Shown here: piece by piece, positions 37,132 through 46,810 of the stretch | Position numbering within the stretch: position 1 is the first letter of the stretch | How the letters are laid out: every line of letters begins with the position of its first letter | Origin: JAMLHH01 sp035515235 | Lineage (GTDB): Bacteria; Bacteroidota; Bacteroidia; Chitinophagales; JADIYW01 | NCBI GenBank assembly: GCA_035515235.1 | Contig: DATJBS010000038.1 | Span: 59,814-123,813 of the forward strand | Length of the DNA stretch: 64,000 nt | Direction: 5' to 3' | Program-made: the position numbers and the translations under genes | The notes under the pieces: model-generated | Seen by the model: the letters and a program-made list of their open reading frames with translations, nothing else | Databases searched by the model: none | Told to the model about the DNA's origin: nothing

Positions 37132-37577
37132 TTTCTATTTTTAACAATAATACCTACTTCAGATATAGACTCCAAAGGATTTTTTCTCATATTCTGAACC
37201 ACTTCCCATCTTACAGTATCTTGATTGAAAGCTTGAGTTTTCCAAAATATTGTTTTTGTACATATACCTCCTGTGCAATTCCCTAAAGGTTTTCCTGTTT
37301 TATCAAAAAGAGGAATTTCTACTCTCACTGTTTTCGTTTCATCTTTAATTTTTAACCATAGGTTGCTGAATTCATATAAATCAGAATACCGTACGGATAA
37401 AAATAAATTATAGCTACTGTCTATAGCAGGTAAAAACTCATATTTTAAAGTATCAGAATAATTAAATCTCTGCTGATTGACAGTTCGATATTGAGAATAA
37501 TCAAAATCATTTAGATTACAAGAGTTCAGTACAATTGATGCTAAAAGAATGACTATGTATTTATTTATACTAAACAT
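37128..37577 (-). CDS. gldH: GldH-like gliding motility lipoprotein
   Basis: A 149-residue lipoprotein (lipobox IVLNSC, Cys20). The core DTLKYEFLPAIDSSYNLFLS, then YSDLYEFSNLWLKI and EIPLFDKTGKPLGNC, follows the GldH pattern, a lipoprotein needed for gliding motility in Flavobacteria and found also in non-gliders. Two extra Cys (GNCTGGICTK) are unusual. It begins 4 bp after the ligA stop and is probably co-transcribed. The family call is from pattern memory and reasonably firm. Confidence 0.72.
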   Translation of the reverse strand: MFSINKYIVILLASIVLNSCNLNDFDYSQYRTVNQQRFNYSDTLKYEFLPAIDSSYNLFLSVRYSDLYEFSNLWLKIKDETKTVRVEIPLFDKTGKPLGNCTGGICTKTIFWKTQAFNQDTVRWEVVQNMRKNPLESISEVGIIVKNRN

Positions 37578-37581
37578 TTCG

Positions 37582-39729
37582 CTAAGATATCATTTCTAAA
37601 AATTCTGTTTCATCAATTATTTGAATCGATGATATTTTTTCTGCTTTTGTTAATTTTGAACCCGCTTTTTCCCCTGCTACCAAATAATTTAAATTGGAGC
37701 TTACACTTGAAAGAATTTTACCTCCATTCAATTCTACTAAATTCTTACCCTCATCTCTGGATAAAGATGGCATCGTACCAGTAAATAAAAAGGTTAAGTC
37801 TTTTAATTTTTCTGAATTTAGTTTCAGTTCTTCACTTTTAATATTCACTCCTAATGCTGCTAGGTTTTCTATTAATTGGATATTGAAATCATCATGAAAG
37901 AAATCAAATAAACTTAGGGCGACTTTAGGTCCGACATCCTTTAATTGCAAATATTCTTCCATCTCCCAGTTTTTGAAATCCGTTAAGTATTCCACTTCCC
38001 GGGTTAACATTTTAGCTGTAGTGACGCCAATATGTCTAATTCCTAAACCTGTTAATAATCTCCAAGATTCATTTTTCTTAGATTGCTCTATGGAATTTTT
38101 AAGATTGTTTACAGATTTCTGCTTAAACCCTTCTATTGTCAATATCTTTTCTGAATCCAACTGAAAAATATCTGTTATAGAATTGATCAATCCTTCTCTC
38201 AAAAATGTTTTTATAATTTCTTGACCTAAACCTTGAATATCCATAGCATTCACTGAGGCAAAATGAATCAAGCGCTCTTCAATCTGAGCTGGACAATCAG
38301 GATTGATACATCTCCACGCACTTTCGTCTATCAATCGCACTAAGTGGTGTTCGCATGAGGAGCAATTTTCTGGAAAATTAATCGGTTCTTGCGTGCCGTC
38401 TCTTTTTTCAATATCTGGTCCGATGATATAAGGAATCACATCCCCTGCTCTCTCTACGATTACAGTATCTCCGAGTAGAATATCCTTGTCTTTGATGAAG
38501 TCTTCATTATGGAGTGAAATCGAGCTAATCTCGACGCCCATGAGCTGTACAGGATCTATTTTTGCCACGGGAGTAATCGCACCCGTTCTACCCACTTGAT
38601 AATCTACTTTTCTAAGTATAGACCTGGCTTGTCTAGCTTTAAATTTATAAGCAATTGCCCATTTAGGATGATGAGCAGTCTTACCCAACATATTTTGATA
38701 AAGAATACTATTCAATTTAATGACCATTCCGTCAATATCTATTGGATAAGTATCTCTTTTATCTTGCCATTCTAAGCAATAATCTGATATAGCATCCATA
38801 TTATCCAATCTCGCAATTGACTGAATGCCCGTATTAAAACCTAAATCGTCTAACAGTTGGATATAATCAATGTGCTGACCTCTTATTTGATCAGTAACGT
38901 CATTGCCTTGAATATCTTCGGCATAGCCAACCTGATAAATAAAAGCTTCTAAACCCCTCTTTTTGACTTCTTTCACGTCTTTCATTCTTAAAGATCCAGC
39001 CGCAGTATTTCTAGGATTTTTAAAAAGCTCTAATTCTCTTTTACCTTTTTCTCTGAGGTGAATATTCTCTTGTGCTCTATCAAAATTTATTTGTTCGAAA
39101 ACTTTTAAGTTAATGACTACTTCTCCCCTAACTTCAATTTTGTGAATTCCTAAATTGCTGAAATTTACTTTTAAAGGTACTCCCTTGATGACTTTTGTAT
39201 TCTCAGTGATATCATCTCCTTCAAGACCATTGCCTCTAGTTGCTCCTCTTACTAATAAATCATTTTCATAAACAATAGCGATACTAGAACCATCATATTT
39301 CAACTCTACAGCATATTCTATTTGTGCAGAGTCAGGAAGACCATCTTTAACTCTTTTATCGAATTTGTTGAGATCTTCAATGTTATAAGAGTTATCCAAT
39401 GAAAGCATTGGTTTCAAATGTTTCACTGATTTTAAATCTTCTTGAAGGATATCTCCTAATCTTTGTGTAGGCGATTCTTCTGAAAAAAACTCAGGATATT
39501 CATTTTCTAGTTTCTTTAAACTTGAAAAAAGAAAATCGTAATCTTTATCAGAAATAATAGATTTAGATTGACCGTAATAAAGTTGGTCATGTTGAGAGAT
39601 AATCCCTCTCAATTCATTGATTCTATCTTCTGCAGCTTTCTTATCAGAGATTTCTTCAGATTGGTTGATCAAAAGAAGGGTTTTATTTAAAAGTTTTTTT
39701 TCATCCTCTGAAGACGCAAACAAATCCAT
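37582..39729 (-). CDS. ligA: NAD-dependent DNA ligase LigA
   Basis: A 715-residue replicative ligase. The adenylated lysine is in VELKYDGSSIAI (about 140-151). Further motifs are RGATRGNGLEGDDIT, NPRNTAAGSLRMKD, a four-Cys zinc finger (CSSCEHH with CINPDCPAQ), helix-hairpin-helix repeats (IQGLGQEIIKTFL, GLGIRHIGVTTAKML) and a C-terminal BRCT domain (FLFTGTMPSLSRDEGKNLVE). The length is about 40 residues above the usual because of an N-terminal extension. It is likely the first gene of a two-gene unit with the GldH-like gene. Confidence 0.97.
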   Translation of the reverse strand: MDLFASSEDEKKLLNKTLLLINQSEEISDKKAAEDRINELRGIISQHDQLYYGQSKSIISDKDYDFLFSSLKKLENEYPEFFSEESPTQRLGDILQEDLKSVKHLKPMLSLDNSYNIEDLNKFDKRVKDGLPDSAQIEYAVELKYDGSSIAIVYENDLLVRGATRGNGLEGDDITENTKVIKGVPLKVNFSNLGIHKIEVRGEVVINLKVFEQINFDRAQENIHLREKGKRELELFKNPRNTAAGSLRMKDVKEVKKRGLEAFIYQVGYAEDIQGNDVTDQIRGQHIDYIQLLDDLGFNTGIQSIARLDNMDAISDYCLEWQDKRDTYPIDIDGMVIKLNSILYQNMLGKTAHHPKWAIAYKFKARQARSILRKVDYQVGRTGAITPVAKIDPVQLMGVEISSISLHNEDFIKDKDILLGDTVIVERAGDVIPYIIGPDIEKRDGTQEPINFPENCSSCEHHLVRLIDESAWRCINPDCPAQIEERLIHFASVNAMDIQGLGQEIIKTFLREGLINSITDIFQLDSEKILTIEGFKQKSVNNLKNSIEQSKKNESWRLLTGLGIRHIGVTTAKMLTREVEYLTDFKNWEMEEYLQLKDVGPKVALSLFDFFHDDFNIQLIENLAALGVNIKSEELKLNSEKLKDLTFLFTGTMPSLSRDEGKNLVELNGGKILSSVSSNLNYLVAGEKAGSKLTKAEKISSIQIIDETEFLEMIS

Positions 39730-39781
39730 AAAAAATATTTTTAACAGCTAATATAAAATAGTAATCGCATCTTCCAAAAAT

Positions 39782-39817
39782 AAAAAAAGCTGCCAAAGAT
39801 AAAACTCTAGCAGCTTT
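39782..39817 (-). terminator. Rho-independent terminator after glmS
   Basis: Stem AAAGCTGC/GCAGCTTT with a 16-nt loop, followed on the minus strand by a T run; 20 bp past the glmS stop. Confidence 0.75.
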
Positions 39818-39836
39818 CAATATCGTTATTTAAAAT

Positions 39837-41684
39837 TTATTCAACTGTTACACTTTTAGCAAGATTTCTTGGTTGATCTACATCACAATCTCTCATTACC
39901 GCTATATGGTAAGATAATAATTGTAATGGGATTACAGTCAAAAGTGGAGATAAGAACTCAATTGTATCAGGTACGTAAATCACATAGTTAGATAATCTTG
40001 TAATATCTTTATCACCTTCTGTGACTACAGAGATAATATTTCCTTTTCTAGATTTAACTTCTTCAACGTTAGAAACTACTTTCTCATAGTGTGCAGCTCT
40101 TGGAGCAATCACTAAAACAGGCATATTTTCGTCTATCAAAGCAATTGGACCATGTTTCATTTCTGCAGCTGGATAACCTTCTGCATGTATATATGAGATT
40201 TCTTTAAGTTTTAAAGCGCCTTCTAGAGCTACTGGGAAATTGTACCCTCTACCTAAATATAAGAAGTTTTGTGCCTCATAGAAATCTTTACTGATTTCCT
40301 TAATTTTCTCGTTTTGCTCTAGAATCTTTTCAATTTTGGAAGGAATTGCGTCAATCTCAGAAATATACTCATTCAATTTTGACTTAGAAATAGTTCCTCT
40401 CAAATCAGCTAACTGAATAGCCATTAAAGCAAGAATGGTCACTTGAGAAGTGAAAGCTTTTGTAGAAGCTACACCAATTTCAGGACCTGCATGCGTATAT
40501 GAACCTGCATCTGTCATTCTAGCAATAGCCGAACCTACTACGTTACAAATACCATAAGTAAATGCTCCTTTTGATTTCGCTAATTCTAGTGCTGCTTTTG
40601 TATCTGCAGTTTCACCTGATTGGGAAATTGCAATGACTATATCACCTTCACCAATGATTGGATTTCTATATCTAAACTCACTAGCGTATTCTACTTCTAC
40701 AGGTATTCTAGCTAAATCTTCAATGAGATACTCTCCTATTAAAGCAGAATGCCAAGATGTACCACAAGCTACAAATACTATTCTTTTTGCAAGCTTGAAT
40801 GCATTTTCAAATTCTTGTACTCCACCTAAAGTAATCGAATGCTTTTGTAGATTAGTTCTACCTCTCACACTATCATAAACAGCTCTAGGTTGTTCGAAAA
40901 TTTCTTTTAGCATAAAGTGATCGAAACCACCTTTTTCTAATTCTTCTAATTTATACTTTAACTCGTCAATATAAGCTGTATGGATCGTGTTATCAGCAAT
41001 ACTTTTTAATTGTAATGGCTGTCCTAACTCCATGATAGCTATTTGTCCATCTTCTAAATAAGTCACCTTACGTGTATATTCCACTAAAGGAGATCCGTCA
41101 GATGCAACAAAAAACTCATCGTCGCCATAACCAATAACCATTGGGCTACTTAATTTAGCAGCAATTAATTTATCAGGTTCAGCTTTAGAAATTACTACTA
41201 TAGCATATGCACCTATCACTTCATTCAATCCTATCCTTACACATTCTTCTAATGCGAAACCTGTCTTTTTTTGAATATCAGAAAATAGATGAACTAAAAC
41301 TTCAGTATCAGTATCTGAATTAAAATGATATCCTCTACTTTGAAGCTCTGATTTTAAAACATTATAGTTTTCAATAATTCCGTTATGGATGATAGCAATA
41401 TCTCCATCGTTTGAGAAATGTGGATGAGCGTTCACATGGTTTGCTTCTCCGTGAGTAGCCCAACGTGTATGACCTATTCCAATATTACCACCAATATCTT
41501 TATTTTTAACAAACTCTTCTAAATTGATGACCTTACCTTGTCTTTTATAAACATTTAAGTCATTCTCTTCATTGAGTAATGCGACTCCAGCACTATCATA
41601 TCCACGATATTCTAATCTCTTCAATCCATTGATGATGATTGGATATGCTTTCTTGCTACCGATATAAGCTACTATTCCACACAT
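39837..41684 (-). CDS. glmS: Glucosamine-6-phosphate synthase GlmS
   Basis: A 615-residue glutamine:fructose-6-phosphate amidotransferase, the first step to UDP-GlcNAc. The glutaminase domain starts MCGIVAYIGS with nucleophile Cys2 and continues with RLEYRGYDSAGVAL and GHTRWATHG. Two SIS domains follow (VACGTSWHSALIGEYLIE, SQSGETADTKAAL, and YLGRGYNFPVALEGALKLKE), ending PRNLAKSVTVE. Full-length and intact. It lies upstream of its own terminator and downstream of the DUF4270 gene. Confidence 0.97.
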   Translation of the reverse strand: MCGIVAYIGSKKAYPIIINGLKRLEYRGYDSAGVALLNEENDLNVYKRQGKVINLEEFVKNKDIGGNIGIGHTRWATHGEANHVNAHPHFSNDGDIAIIHNGIIENYNVLKSELQSRGYHFNSDTDTEVLVHLFSDIQKKTGFALEECVRIGLNEVIGAYAIVVISKAEPDKLIAAKLSSPMVIGYGDDEFFVASDGSPLVEYTRKVTYLEDGQIAIMELGQPLQLKSIADNTIHTAYIDELKYKLEELEKGGFDHFMLKEIFEQPRAVYDSVRGRTNLQKHSITLGGVQEFENAFKLAKRIVFVACGTSWHSALIGEYLIEDLARIPVEVEYASEFRYRNPIIGEGDIVIAISQSGETADTKAALELAKSKGAFTYGICNVVGSAIARMTDAGSYTHAGPEIGVASTKAFTSQVTILALMAIQLADLRGTISKSKLNEYISEIDAIPSKIEKILEQNEKIKEISKDFYEAQNFLYLGRGYNFPVALEGALKLKEISYIHAEGYPAAEMKHGPIALIDENMPVLVIAPRAAHYEKVVSNVEEVKSRKGNIISVVTEGDKDITRLSNYVIYVPDTIEFLSPLLTVIPLQLLSYHIAVMRDCDVDQPRNLAKSVTVE

Positions 41685-41712
41685 ATTTCTACTAAACGTC
41701 TAATATTTTTTA

Positions 41713-43086
41713 TTATTGTGATACTTCTGAGTACCACACTTTAAATTTCATTTTTCTTTCTTTATCTACATAATTTGGACCGCCAAAAATAAGACTAGCT
41801 GGCTCAATATATTGACTTAAAACTGAATTATTTCCTACTATAAATTTTGGTGTCAAATCAAACACAGGATAGTTCGTTAAATAAATACTGCTTAAAGAAA
41901 CTTTTCCTAATGCATAATCATTCATTAATCGAGTAATATTAACTTGGTATCTATATAATTTTTCTCCATTTACATCTGTCAATAACGTATCCAATTTTGT
42001 GGGTCCGTAAAAATTATTAGTGTAATCAGATATAGCTACATTTTGACCACCTGCTCCTTTTAAGATTGGAAAAACATTTAATGTTCTATAGTAATTCGTC
42101 AAAGGTTTTTCTACTTCAAAGATTTCCAAAACTGCCTTATTGATCAATTTCCCTTTAAACCTTTCTATATTATTCAAAACTACTTCAGTTTTTACTCCTG
42201 CTTGAGATTGAATGTACAGCTTATCATCTATAGGATTCTGACCACTTTGAACAGCAGCATTCACTCTAGTTCCATCGTAATCATGTTTCAAACCTGTATG
42301 TACAAATTCTGAAGACGTAAACGGTAGAATAAATATTTGATCTACACCTTTACTGTCCGTCATATTTAAATAAACACCTCCAGATAAATGTGTTAAATCC
42401 AATTGGATCATTGTTTTACCTTTTTGTGCAGAGGAGGTCTCAATATAAAGTCCTGGAAATCTAGAATTAAATAAAGTATCGTTAGTGATATTACCTGTTT
42501 CTAATAAGTTCTTCACTGCAACTCCATACTCTAAATCCAAAGGAAACTTAATCAACCCTTTAAGCATCAGAGTGTCTGATTCTCTAATTTTTTGCGGTGT
42601 ATTCGGTTTAATCAAATAATTAGAAACTTCTCCAATAATCTCACTATTATAATTAGGAACAAAGTCAGAATTATAAATAATCGATGTATTTGCTGGAGAT
42701 GTCAAAGTATGAATCGAGAAAGTCACAGGCTGTGTTGTATCCCCTACCCAACCGTCATAAAAAAGATACATACTCACATCCTTTACAGTAAAAGGTGCCA
42801 AAGATGTATCGTAATCAGAAGGCAATCCAAACTGTACAGAAGTATTTGCAGTTGATTGACCAAAGACAGGATGATCTGTATGTCCAAGATAATTGAATAA
42901 CAGCCTGTCTGTTCTTAATGGATCTTCAAATTTAGAAGAAACGGTCAAAACTGTACTATCGTCGAAATTTAAACTTAAAGGATTTTCACCTGGTAGTAAA
43001 TCACTACCAAAACCATTATCCTTTTTACATGCATTGAATGAAACCAAAATAGCTAATAAGCTGATGGCGACAAGATTTTTTTTCAT
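41713..43086 (-). CDS. DUF4270 family lipoprotein
   Basis: A 457-residue exported protein, signal with lipobox (LVSFNACKKD). The body has the DUF4270 pattern: FGSDLLPGENPLSLNFDDST, LLFNYLGHTDHPVFGQS and LYFYDGWVGDTT-like segments. It is mostly beta-sheet. The function is unknown. In many Bacteroidota this gene stands beside the starch-synthase-like gene and panC, as here. It starts 3 bp after the starch-synthase-like gene and glmS follows after 28 bp, so glmS may be in the same transcript. Confidence 0.9.
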   Translation of the reverse strand: MKKNLVAISLLAILVSFNACKKDNGFGSDLLPGENPLSLNFDDSTVLTVSSKFEDPLRTDRLLFNYLGHTDHPVFGQSTANTSVQFGLPSDYDTSLAPFTVKDVSMYLFYDGWVGDTTQPVTFSIHTLTSPANTSIIYNSDFVPNYNSEIIGEVSNYLIKPNTPQKIRESDTLMLKGLIKFPLDLEYGVAVKNLLETGNITNDTLFNSRFPGLYIETSSAQKGKTMIQLDLTHLSGGVYLNMTDSKGVDQIFILPFTSSEFVHTGLKHDYDGTRVNAAVQSGQNPIDDKLYIQSQAGVKTEVVLNNIERFKGKLINKAVLEIFEVEKPLTNYYRTLNVFPILKGAGGQNVAISDYTNNFYGPTKLDTLLTDVNGEKLYRYQVNITRLMNDYALGKVSLSSIYLTNYPVFDLTPKFIVGNNSVLSQYIEPASLIFGGPNYVDKERKMKFKVWYSEVSQ

Positions 43087-43089
43087 CTA

Positions 43090-43911
43090 CTATATATCGT
43101 TCTCTGATAGTAATTTATTGTAAAACTCTAGATAAGTAGGAGCTATATCCAAATCTTCATGGATTTCCAATTCTACTTTTCCTTTTGCTACTTCTTCTAA
43201 TTCTGCTCTTTGAGCTGTTTCAGGTAATGCCCAAACTACTGCATCTGAATTTGAAATTGCTGATTTATTCAAGCTTAAATGATCTAACCCACTTAATACT
43301 TGCATAGCTTCATCAGTAATATCATCTGAAATTCTAGCTTTAAGTAAAAAAGATTCATCTAATTTTTCAGGAAACTCTTCTCCATAATTACTAAATACAA
43401 CTTTAGTCTTATCAAAAACAGGATCTTTAGCATAGACTGTTTTTAAATACATAGGAATTAAGCTAGACATCCATCCATGCAAATGCATAATATCAGGAGA
43501 CCAACCAAATTTCTTAACAGTTTCTAGAACTCCTTTAGAGAAGAAAACCATTCTATCAATGTTATCTTCGAAAAAAACTTCGTTATCATCTCTGAAAACT
43601 TGTTTTCTCTTGAAGAAATCTTCATTATCTAAAAAATAAATTTGTATTCTTGCACCTGGCAAAGAAGCCACCTTAATAATTAATGGATGATCTTCATCAT
43701 CAATAATAATATTAATACCTGAAAGCCTTACTACTTCATGCAATCTGTTTCTTCTTTCGTTGATTACTCCAAATTTTGGCATTAAAACTCTTACTTCTAA
43801 TCCATTGTCATGTACAAATGGTGCAATTTTTTTTACGACATTACCTATTTCAGTCAAAACTAAATATGGGTCCAATTCTTGGGACACCAATAAAACTTTT
43901 TTCCTATCCAT
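43090..43911 (-). CDS. Starch/glycogen-synthase N-terminal-domain protein (GT5-like)
   Basis: A 273-residue protein corresponding only to the N-terminal half of a GT5 glycogen synthase: KKVLLVSQELDPYLVLTEIG, LEVRVLMPKFGVINERRN, and a DIMHLHGWMSSLIPMYLK segment. The usual C-terminal Rossmann domain (nucleotide-sugar binding, KTGGL-type end) is missing, and the N-terminal KTGGL-like loop is altered. This short form is conserved in Bacteroidota next to panC, transcribed divergently, so it is not a local truncation. Catalytic activity on its own is doubtful. The role is unknown. Confidence 0.82.
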   Translation of the reverse strand: MDRKKVLLVSQELDPYLVLTEIGNVVKKIAPFVHDNGLEVRVLMPKFGVINERRNRLHEVVRLSGINIIIDDEDHPLIIKVASLPGARIQIYFLDNEDFFKRKQVFRDDNEVFFEDNIDRMVFFSKGVLETVKKFGWSPDIMHLHGWMSSLIPMYLKTVYAKDPVFDKTKVVFSNYGEEFPEKLDESFLLKARISDDITDEAMQVLSGLDHLSLNKSAISNSDAVVWALPETAQRAELEEVAKGKVELEIHEDLDIAPTYLEFYNKLLSENDI

Positions 43912-44005
43912 ATTTTTGGGAACCTATTTATATCTTTGATAAGATTTTATCAAAGCACAAAAGTACGAAATTTCTGACTTATTTAATAGTTAAATATAAT
44001 GTAGT

Positions 44006-44013
44006 TATTTTTG
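44006..44013 (+). promoter_or_regulatory. Putative -7 box of the panC-panD operon
   Basis: TATTTTTG matches TAnnTTTG, 20 bp before the TTG start of panC. No clear -33 element. Confidence 0.4.
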
Positions 44014-44033
44014 TAAGATATTAAAATTCAACT

Positions 44034-44879
44034 TTGGAGATACTATATACCAGAAACGAACTCACCAAATACCGTGAATTCATTAAAAATCAAAATAAGA
44101 CTATTGGATTTGTTCCAACAATGGGCGCATTACATCAGGGTCATATGAGCTTAATAGACACCGCTCATGAGCATTCAGATATTGTAATTGCGAGCATTTT
44201 TGTCAATCCTACTCAGTTTAATAATCCAAATGACTTTCTCCATTATCCTGTTACTCTCGATCAAGATTTAGAGCTATTGATTGAACACAAATGCGATGCA
44301 GTATTTGTACCATCAGAAAATGAAGTTTATCCTGATACTAATTATCAGCCTTATACATTAGATATAGGAGAGTTAAATTCTTTATTGGAAGGACAAAAGA
44401 GACCTGGGCACTTTGACGGAGTGATAGAAATAGTTTACATTCTATTTAATTTAGTACAGCCCGATCAAGTTTATTTTGGAGTTAAAGACTATCAGCAAGT
44501 TATGGTGATCGAGAAGCTTATTGAACAAATGGATCAAAATATTCAACTTTTCAAATGTAATACTGTTAGAGAAGATGATGGTCTGGCTGTGAGTTCAAGA
44601 AACCGAAGATTAAGTCAAAAAGAAAGAGAAATCTCATTAAATTTGTACATTACTCTTCAAGAAATCAAAGATTCTTACCAAAAAACAGACCTTCCTATAT
44701 TAAAGAAAAGTTATATCGACAAGTTAAACTCCATCGAGAACATACAAGTAGATTACTTGGATATCGTTGATAGTCAAACGCTTAACTCACTATCGGAGTG
44801 GAATGTTACAGGTAAAAACTTAGGTATACTAGCAGTTTATGTTGGAAACATCAGACTTATAGACAACCTCTTATTTTAA
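44034..44879 (+). CDS. panC: Pantothenate synthetase PanC
   Basis: A 281-residue enzyme that joins pantoate and beta-alanine with ATP to make pantothenate. The HIGH-like motif lies in FVPTMGALHQGHMSLI (about 26-41). Further motifs are ASIFVNPTQFNNPNDF, EGQKRPGHFDGV, YFGVKDYQQVMVIEKL and the KMSKS-equivalent AVSSRNRRLS. The start is TTG at 44034, matching the family N-terminus. panD follows 20 bp later, so the two last steps of pantothenate supply are in one unit. Confidence 0.96.
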   Translation: MEILYTRNELTKYREFIKNQNKTIGFVPTMGALHQGHMSLIDTAHEHSDIVIASIFVNPTQFNNPNDFLHYPVTLDQDLELLIEHKCDAVFVPSENEVYPDTNYQPYTLDIGELNSLLEGQKRPGHFDGVIEIVYILFNLVQPDQVYFGVKDYQQVMVIEKLIEQMDQNIQLFKCNTVREDDGLAVSSRNRRLSQKEREISLNLYITLQEIKDSYQKTDLPILKKSYIDKLNSIENIQVDYLDIVDSQTLNSLSEWNVTGKNLGILAVYVGNIRLIDNLLF

Positions 44880-44899
44880 AATTATTATTTTTGCAAACG

Positions 44900-45250
44900 A
44901 TGCTTTTACACGTATTTAGGTCTAAAATTCACCGTGCTACTGTCACGGAAGCCAACCTTAATTATGTTGGGAGTATTACTATTGATGTTTCTTTGCTAGA
45001 AGCATCAGGAATTTTACCCCACGAAAAGGTTCAAATTGTCAATGTAAACAATGGCGAAAGATTTGAAACTTATGTTATTGAAGGCGAAAGAGGTGCTGGT
45101 CAAATCTGTTTGAATGGTCCGGCCGCTAGAAAAGTTGCTGTTGGCGATAAAATTATTATTATTGCATACGCTCTAATGGAATATGAAGAAGCTAAGATAC
45201 ATCAGCCTCAAGTAGTATTTCCCGACGATCAAAATCAGTTGACTAAATAA
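44900..45250 (+). CDS. panD: Aspartate 1-decarboxylase PanD
   Basis: A 116-residue pyruvoyl enzyme that makes beta-alanine from aspartate for PanC. The self-cleavage site is G24-S25 (LNYVGSITID). Other motifs are MLLHVFRSKIHRATVT at the start, YVIEGERGAGQICLNGPAA and GDKIIIIAYALM. The ATG at 44900 is chosen because it begins exactly at the family N-terminus; an upstream TTG at 44891 would add three residues. It is followed after 10 bp by the flippase-like gene. Confidence 0.96.
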   Translation: MLLHVFRSKIHRATVTEANLNYVGSITIDVSLLEASGILPHEKVQIVNVNNGERFETYVIEGERGAGQICLNGPAARKVAVGDKIIIIAYALMEYEEAKIHQPQVVFPDDQNQLTK

Positions 45251-45260
45251 TCTTACAGTA

Positions 45261-46268
45261 TTGAAAATTAAAATTGGCAATGTCATTCAACTAGTTCTTT
45301 CTGTAGGATTAGGTGCGGGATTAGTGTATTGGTTCATTAACCAAATGACTTCTGAACAAATAGATGCAACTATTGAGTCTTTTAAAAGAGCAAATTATTG
45401 GTGGCTTTTATTAGCATTAAGTTTTGGATTCCTTTCCAATTTTGCAAGAGCACAGAGATGGCGCCTAATGCTAAAACCAGTAGGATACTATCCTGGATTT
45501 TGGAATACTTTTTTTTCTATCAACGTCATGTTTTTTGCCAATCTTTTTATCCCAAGATTAGGTGAGGTTTCAAGATGTGGAATTTTAGCTAAATATGAAG
45601 GAGTACCCGTAGAGAAATCTATTGGAACGATGGTCGTAGAAAGAATATTAGACCTCATTTGTATTTTCATACTATTGGGGATTCTATTATTAGCAGAATA
45701 CGATAAAGTTTCAGGGATGCTTTTTGATACTTTTTCAAAGAAAGATAGTGCTGTCGTAGCAGAGCCTTCGCATTGGCTGATTAAATACGGCATTCCTCTT
45801 GTATTAATCGTAGCTGTAGGTTTATTTTCTGCAATCATTATTAGAAAGCACGGCTTAACTCATTTAATAAAAAATTTCAAGATTAGGTTTAAAGGTTTGA
45901 TGGAAGGAGTAATTTCTATCAGATATATGAAAGACTTCGGTCAGTTTATTTTTCTTACTGTCGTTCTTTGGAGCTGTTATTTATTAATGACTTATATATC
46001 GTTCTACGCCTTAACTGAAACTAGCCAATTAGGAATTTTACCTGCGATGGGTTGTTTAATTTTTGGAGGTTTTGCTATGGTCGCTACTCCTGGAGGTATC
46101 GGAGCATATCCATTAGCAGTGAGAGCTATTTTATTACTTTATGGAATAAATGAAGTCATTGGTGGCGCAATAGGCACCATGATATGGGGCACACAAACTT
46201 CTGGTGTCTTTATAATGGGATTGTTAAGTTTGGTTTTATTAGCTTTGATCAATCCTTCTAAGAAATAG
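45261..46268 (+). CDS. UPF0104/LPG-synthase-type transmembrane protein
   Basis: A 335-residue membrane protein with about eight hydrophobic helices, of the family formed by the N-terminal flippase part of lysylphosphatidylglycerol synthase. Recognisable pieces are ANYWWLLLALSFGFLSNFAR, FANLFIPRLGEVSRC, GTMVVERILDLICIF and ATPGGIGAYPLAVRAILLLY. It lacks the soluble transferase domain, so it is more likely a lipid flippase or transport component. The start is TTG at 45261, 10 bp after panD; it probably belongs to the same transcript. Confidence 0.85.
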   Translation: MKIKIGNVIQLVLSVGLGAGLVYWFINQMTSEQIDATIESFKRANYWWLLLALSFGFLSNFARAQRWRLMLKPVGYYPGFWNTFFSINVMFFANLFIPRLGEVSRCGILAKYEGVPVEKSIGTMVVERILDLICIFILLGILLLAEYDKVSGMLFDTFSKKDSAVVAEPSHWLIKYGIPLVLIVAVGLFSAIIIRKHGLTHLIKNFKIRFKGLMEGVISIRYMKDFGQFIFLTVVLWSCYLLMTYISFYALTETSQLGILPAMGCLIFGGFAMVATPGGIGAYPLAVRAILLLYGINEVIGGAIGTMIWGTQTSGVFIMGLLSLVLLALINPSKK

Positions 46269-46282
46269 AGGAGGAAATCGAA

Positions 46283-46777
46283 ATGCAAACAAATTATCAT
46301 AATAAAATCTTAAAAGGCGAATACGCTTCTTTGTTCAAAAAACTCAAAGAACAAGGCAAGAAAATTGTTTTCACTAATGGTTGTTTTGACATTCTTCATA
46401 AAGGACATATCAAGACATTATTTGAAGCTAAAAGAATCGGAGATGTTTTAGTTGTAGGGATTAATGACGATGCTTCTATTAGAAGATTAAAAGGTTTTGA
46501 CAGACCTATTATTCCCATGGATTCTAGAGTAGCAGTATTAGCTTCTCTTGAATTCGTAGATTATGTTATTCCATTTTCAGAAGACACTCCACTAGAAATC
46601 ATCAAATTAGTTCGTCCTAAAGTGCTCGTCAAAGGTGGCGATTATGATGAAGATGAAATTGTGGGTAGAGATTTAGTCCTAAAGCTCGGTGGTTTTATCA
46701 AAATCATTGATGAAGTTCAAGGATTTTCCACTACAGATATTATCAATAAAATCCAAAAACAGGTAAAAAAATCTTAA
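46283..46777 (+). CDS. rfaE2: D-glycero-beta-D-manno-heptose 1-phosphate adenylyltransferase
   Basis: A 164-residue nucleotidyltransferase: FTNGCFDILHKGHIKTLFEA (HxGH motif, about 31-50), VVGINDDASIRRLKGFDRPI and VRPKVLVKGGDYDEDEIVG. This is the C-terminal, adenylyltransferase part of HldE as a stand-alone protein, the usual form in Bacteroidota. It activates heptose-1-phosphate for LPS core synthesis. It starts 14 bp after the flippase-like gene, and a GAGGAAA sequence sits just upstream of its ATG, which is rare in this window. Confidence 0.92.
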   Translation: MQTNYHNKILKGEYASLFKKLKEQGKKIVFTNGCFDILHKGHIKTLFEAKRIGDVLVVGINDDASIRRLKGFDRPIIPMDSRVAVLASLEFVDYVIPFSEDTPLEIIKLVRPKVLVKGGDYDEDEIVGRDLVLKLGGFIKIIDEVQGFSTTDIINKIQKQVKKS

Positions 46778-46810
46778 GTTTGTACATCCAAATTTTTAAA
46801 AAATAACAAT

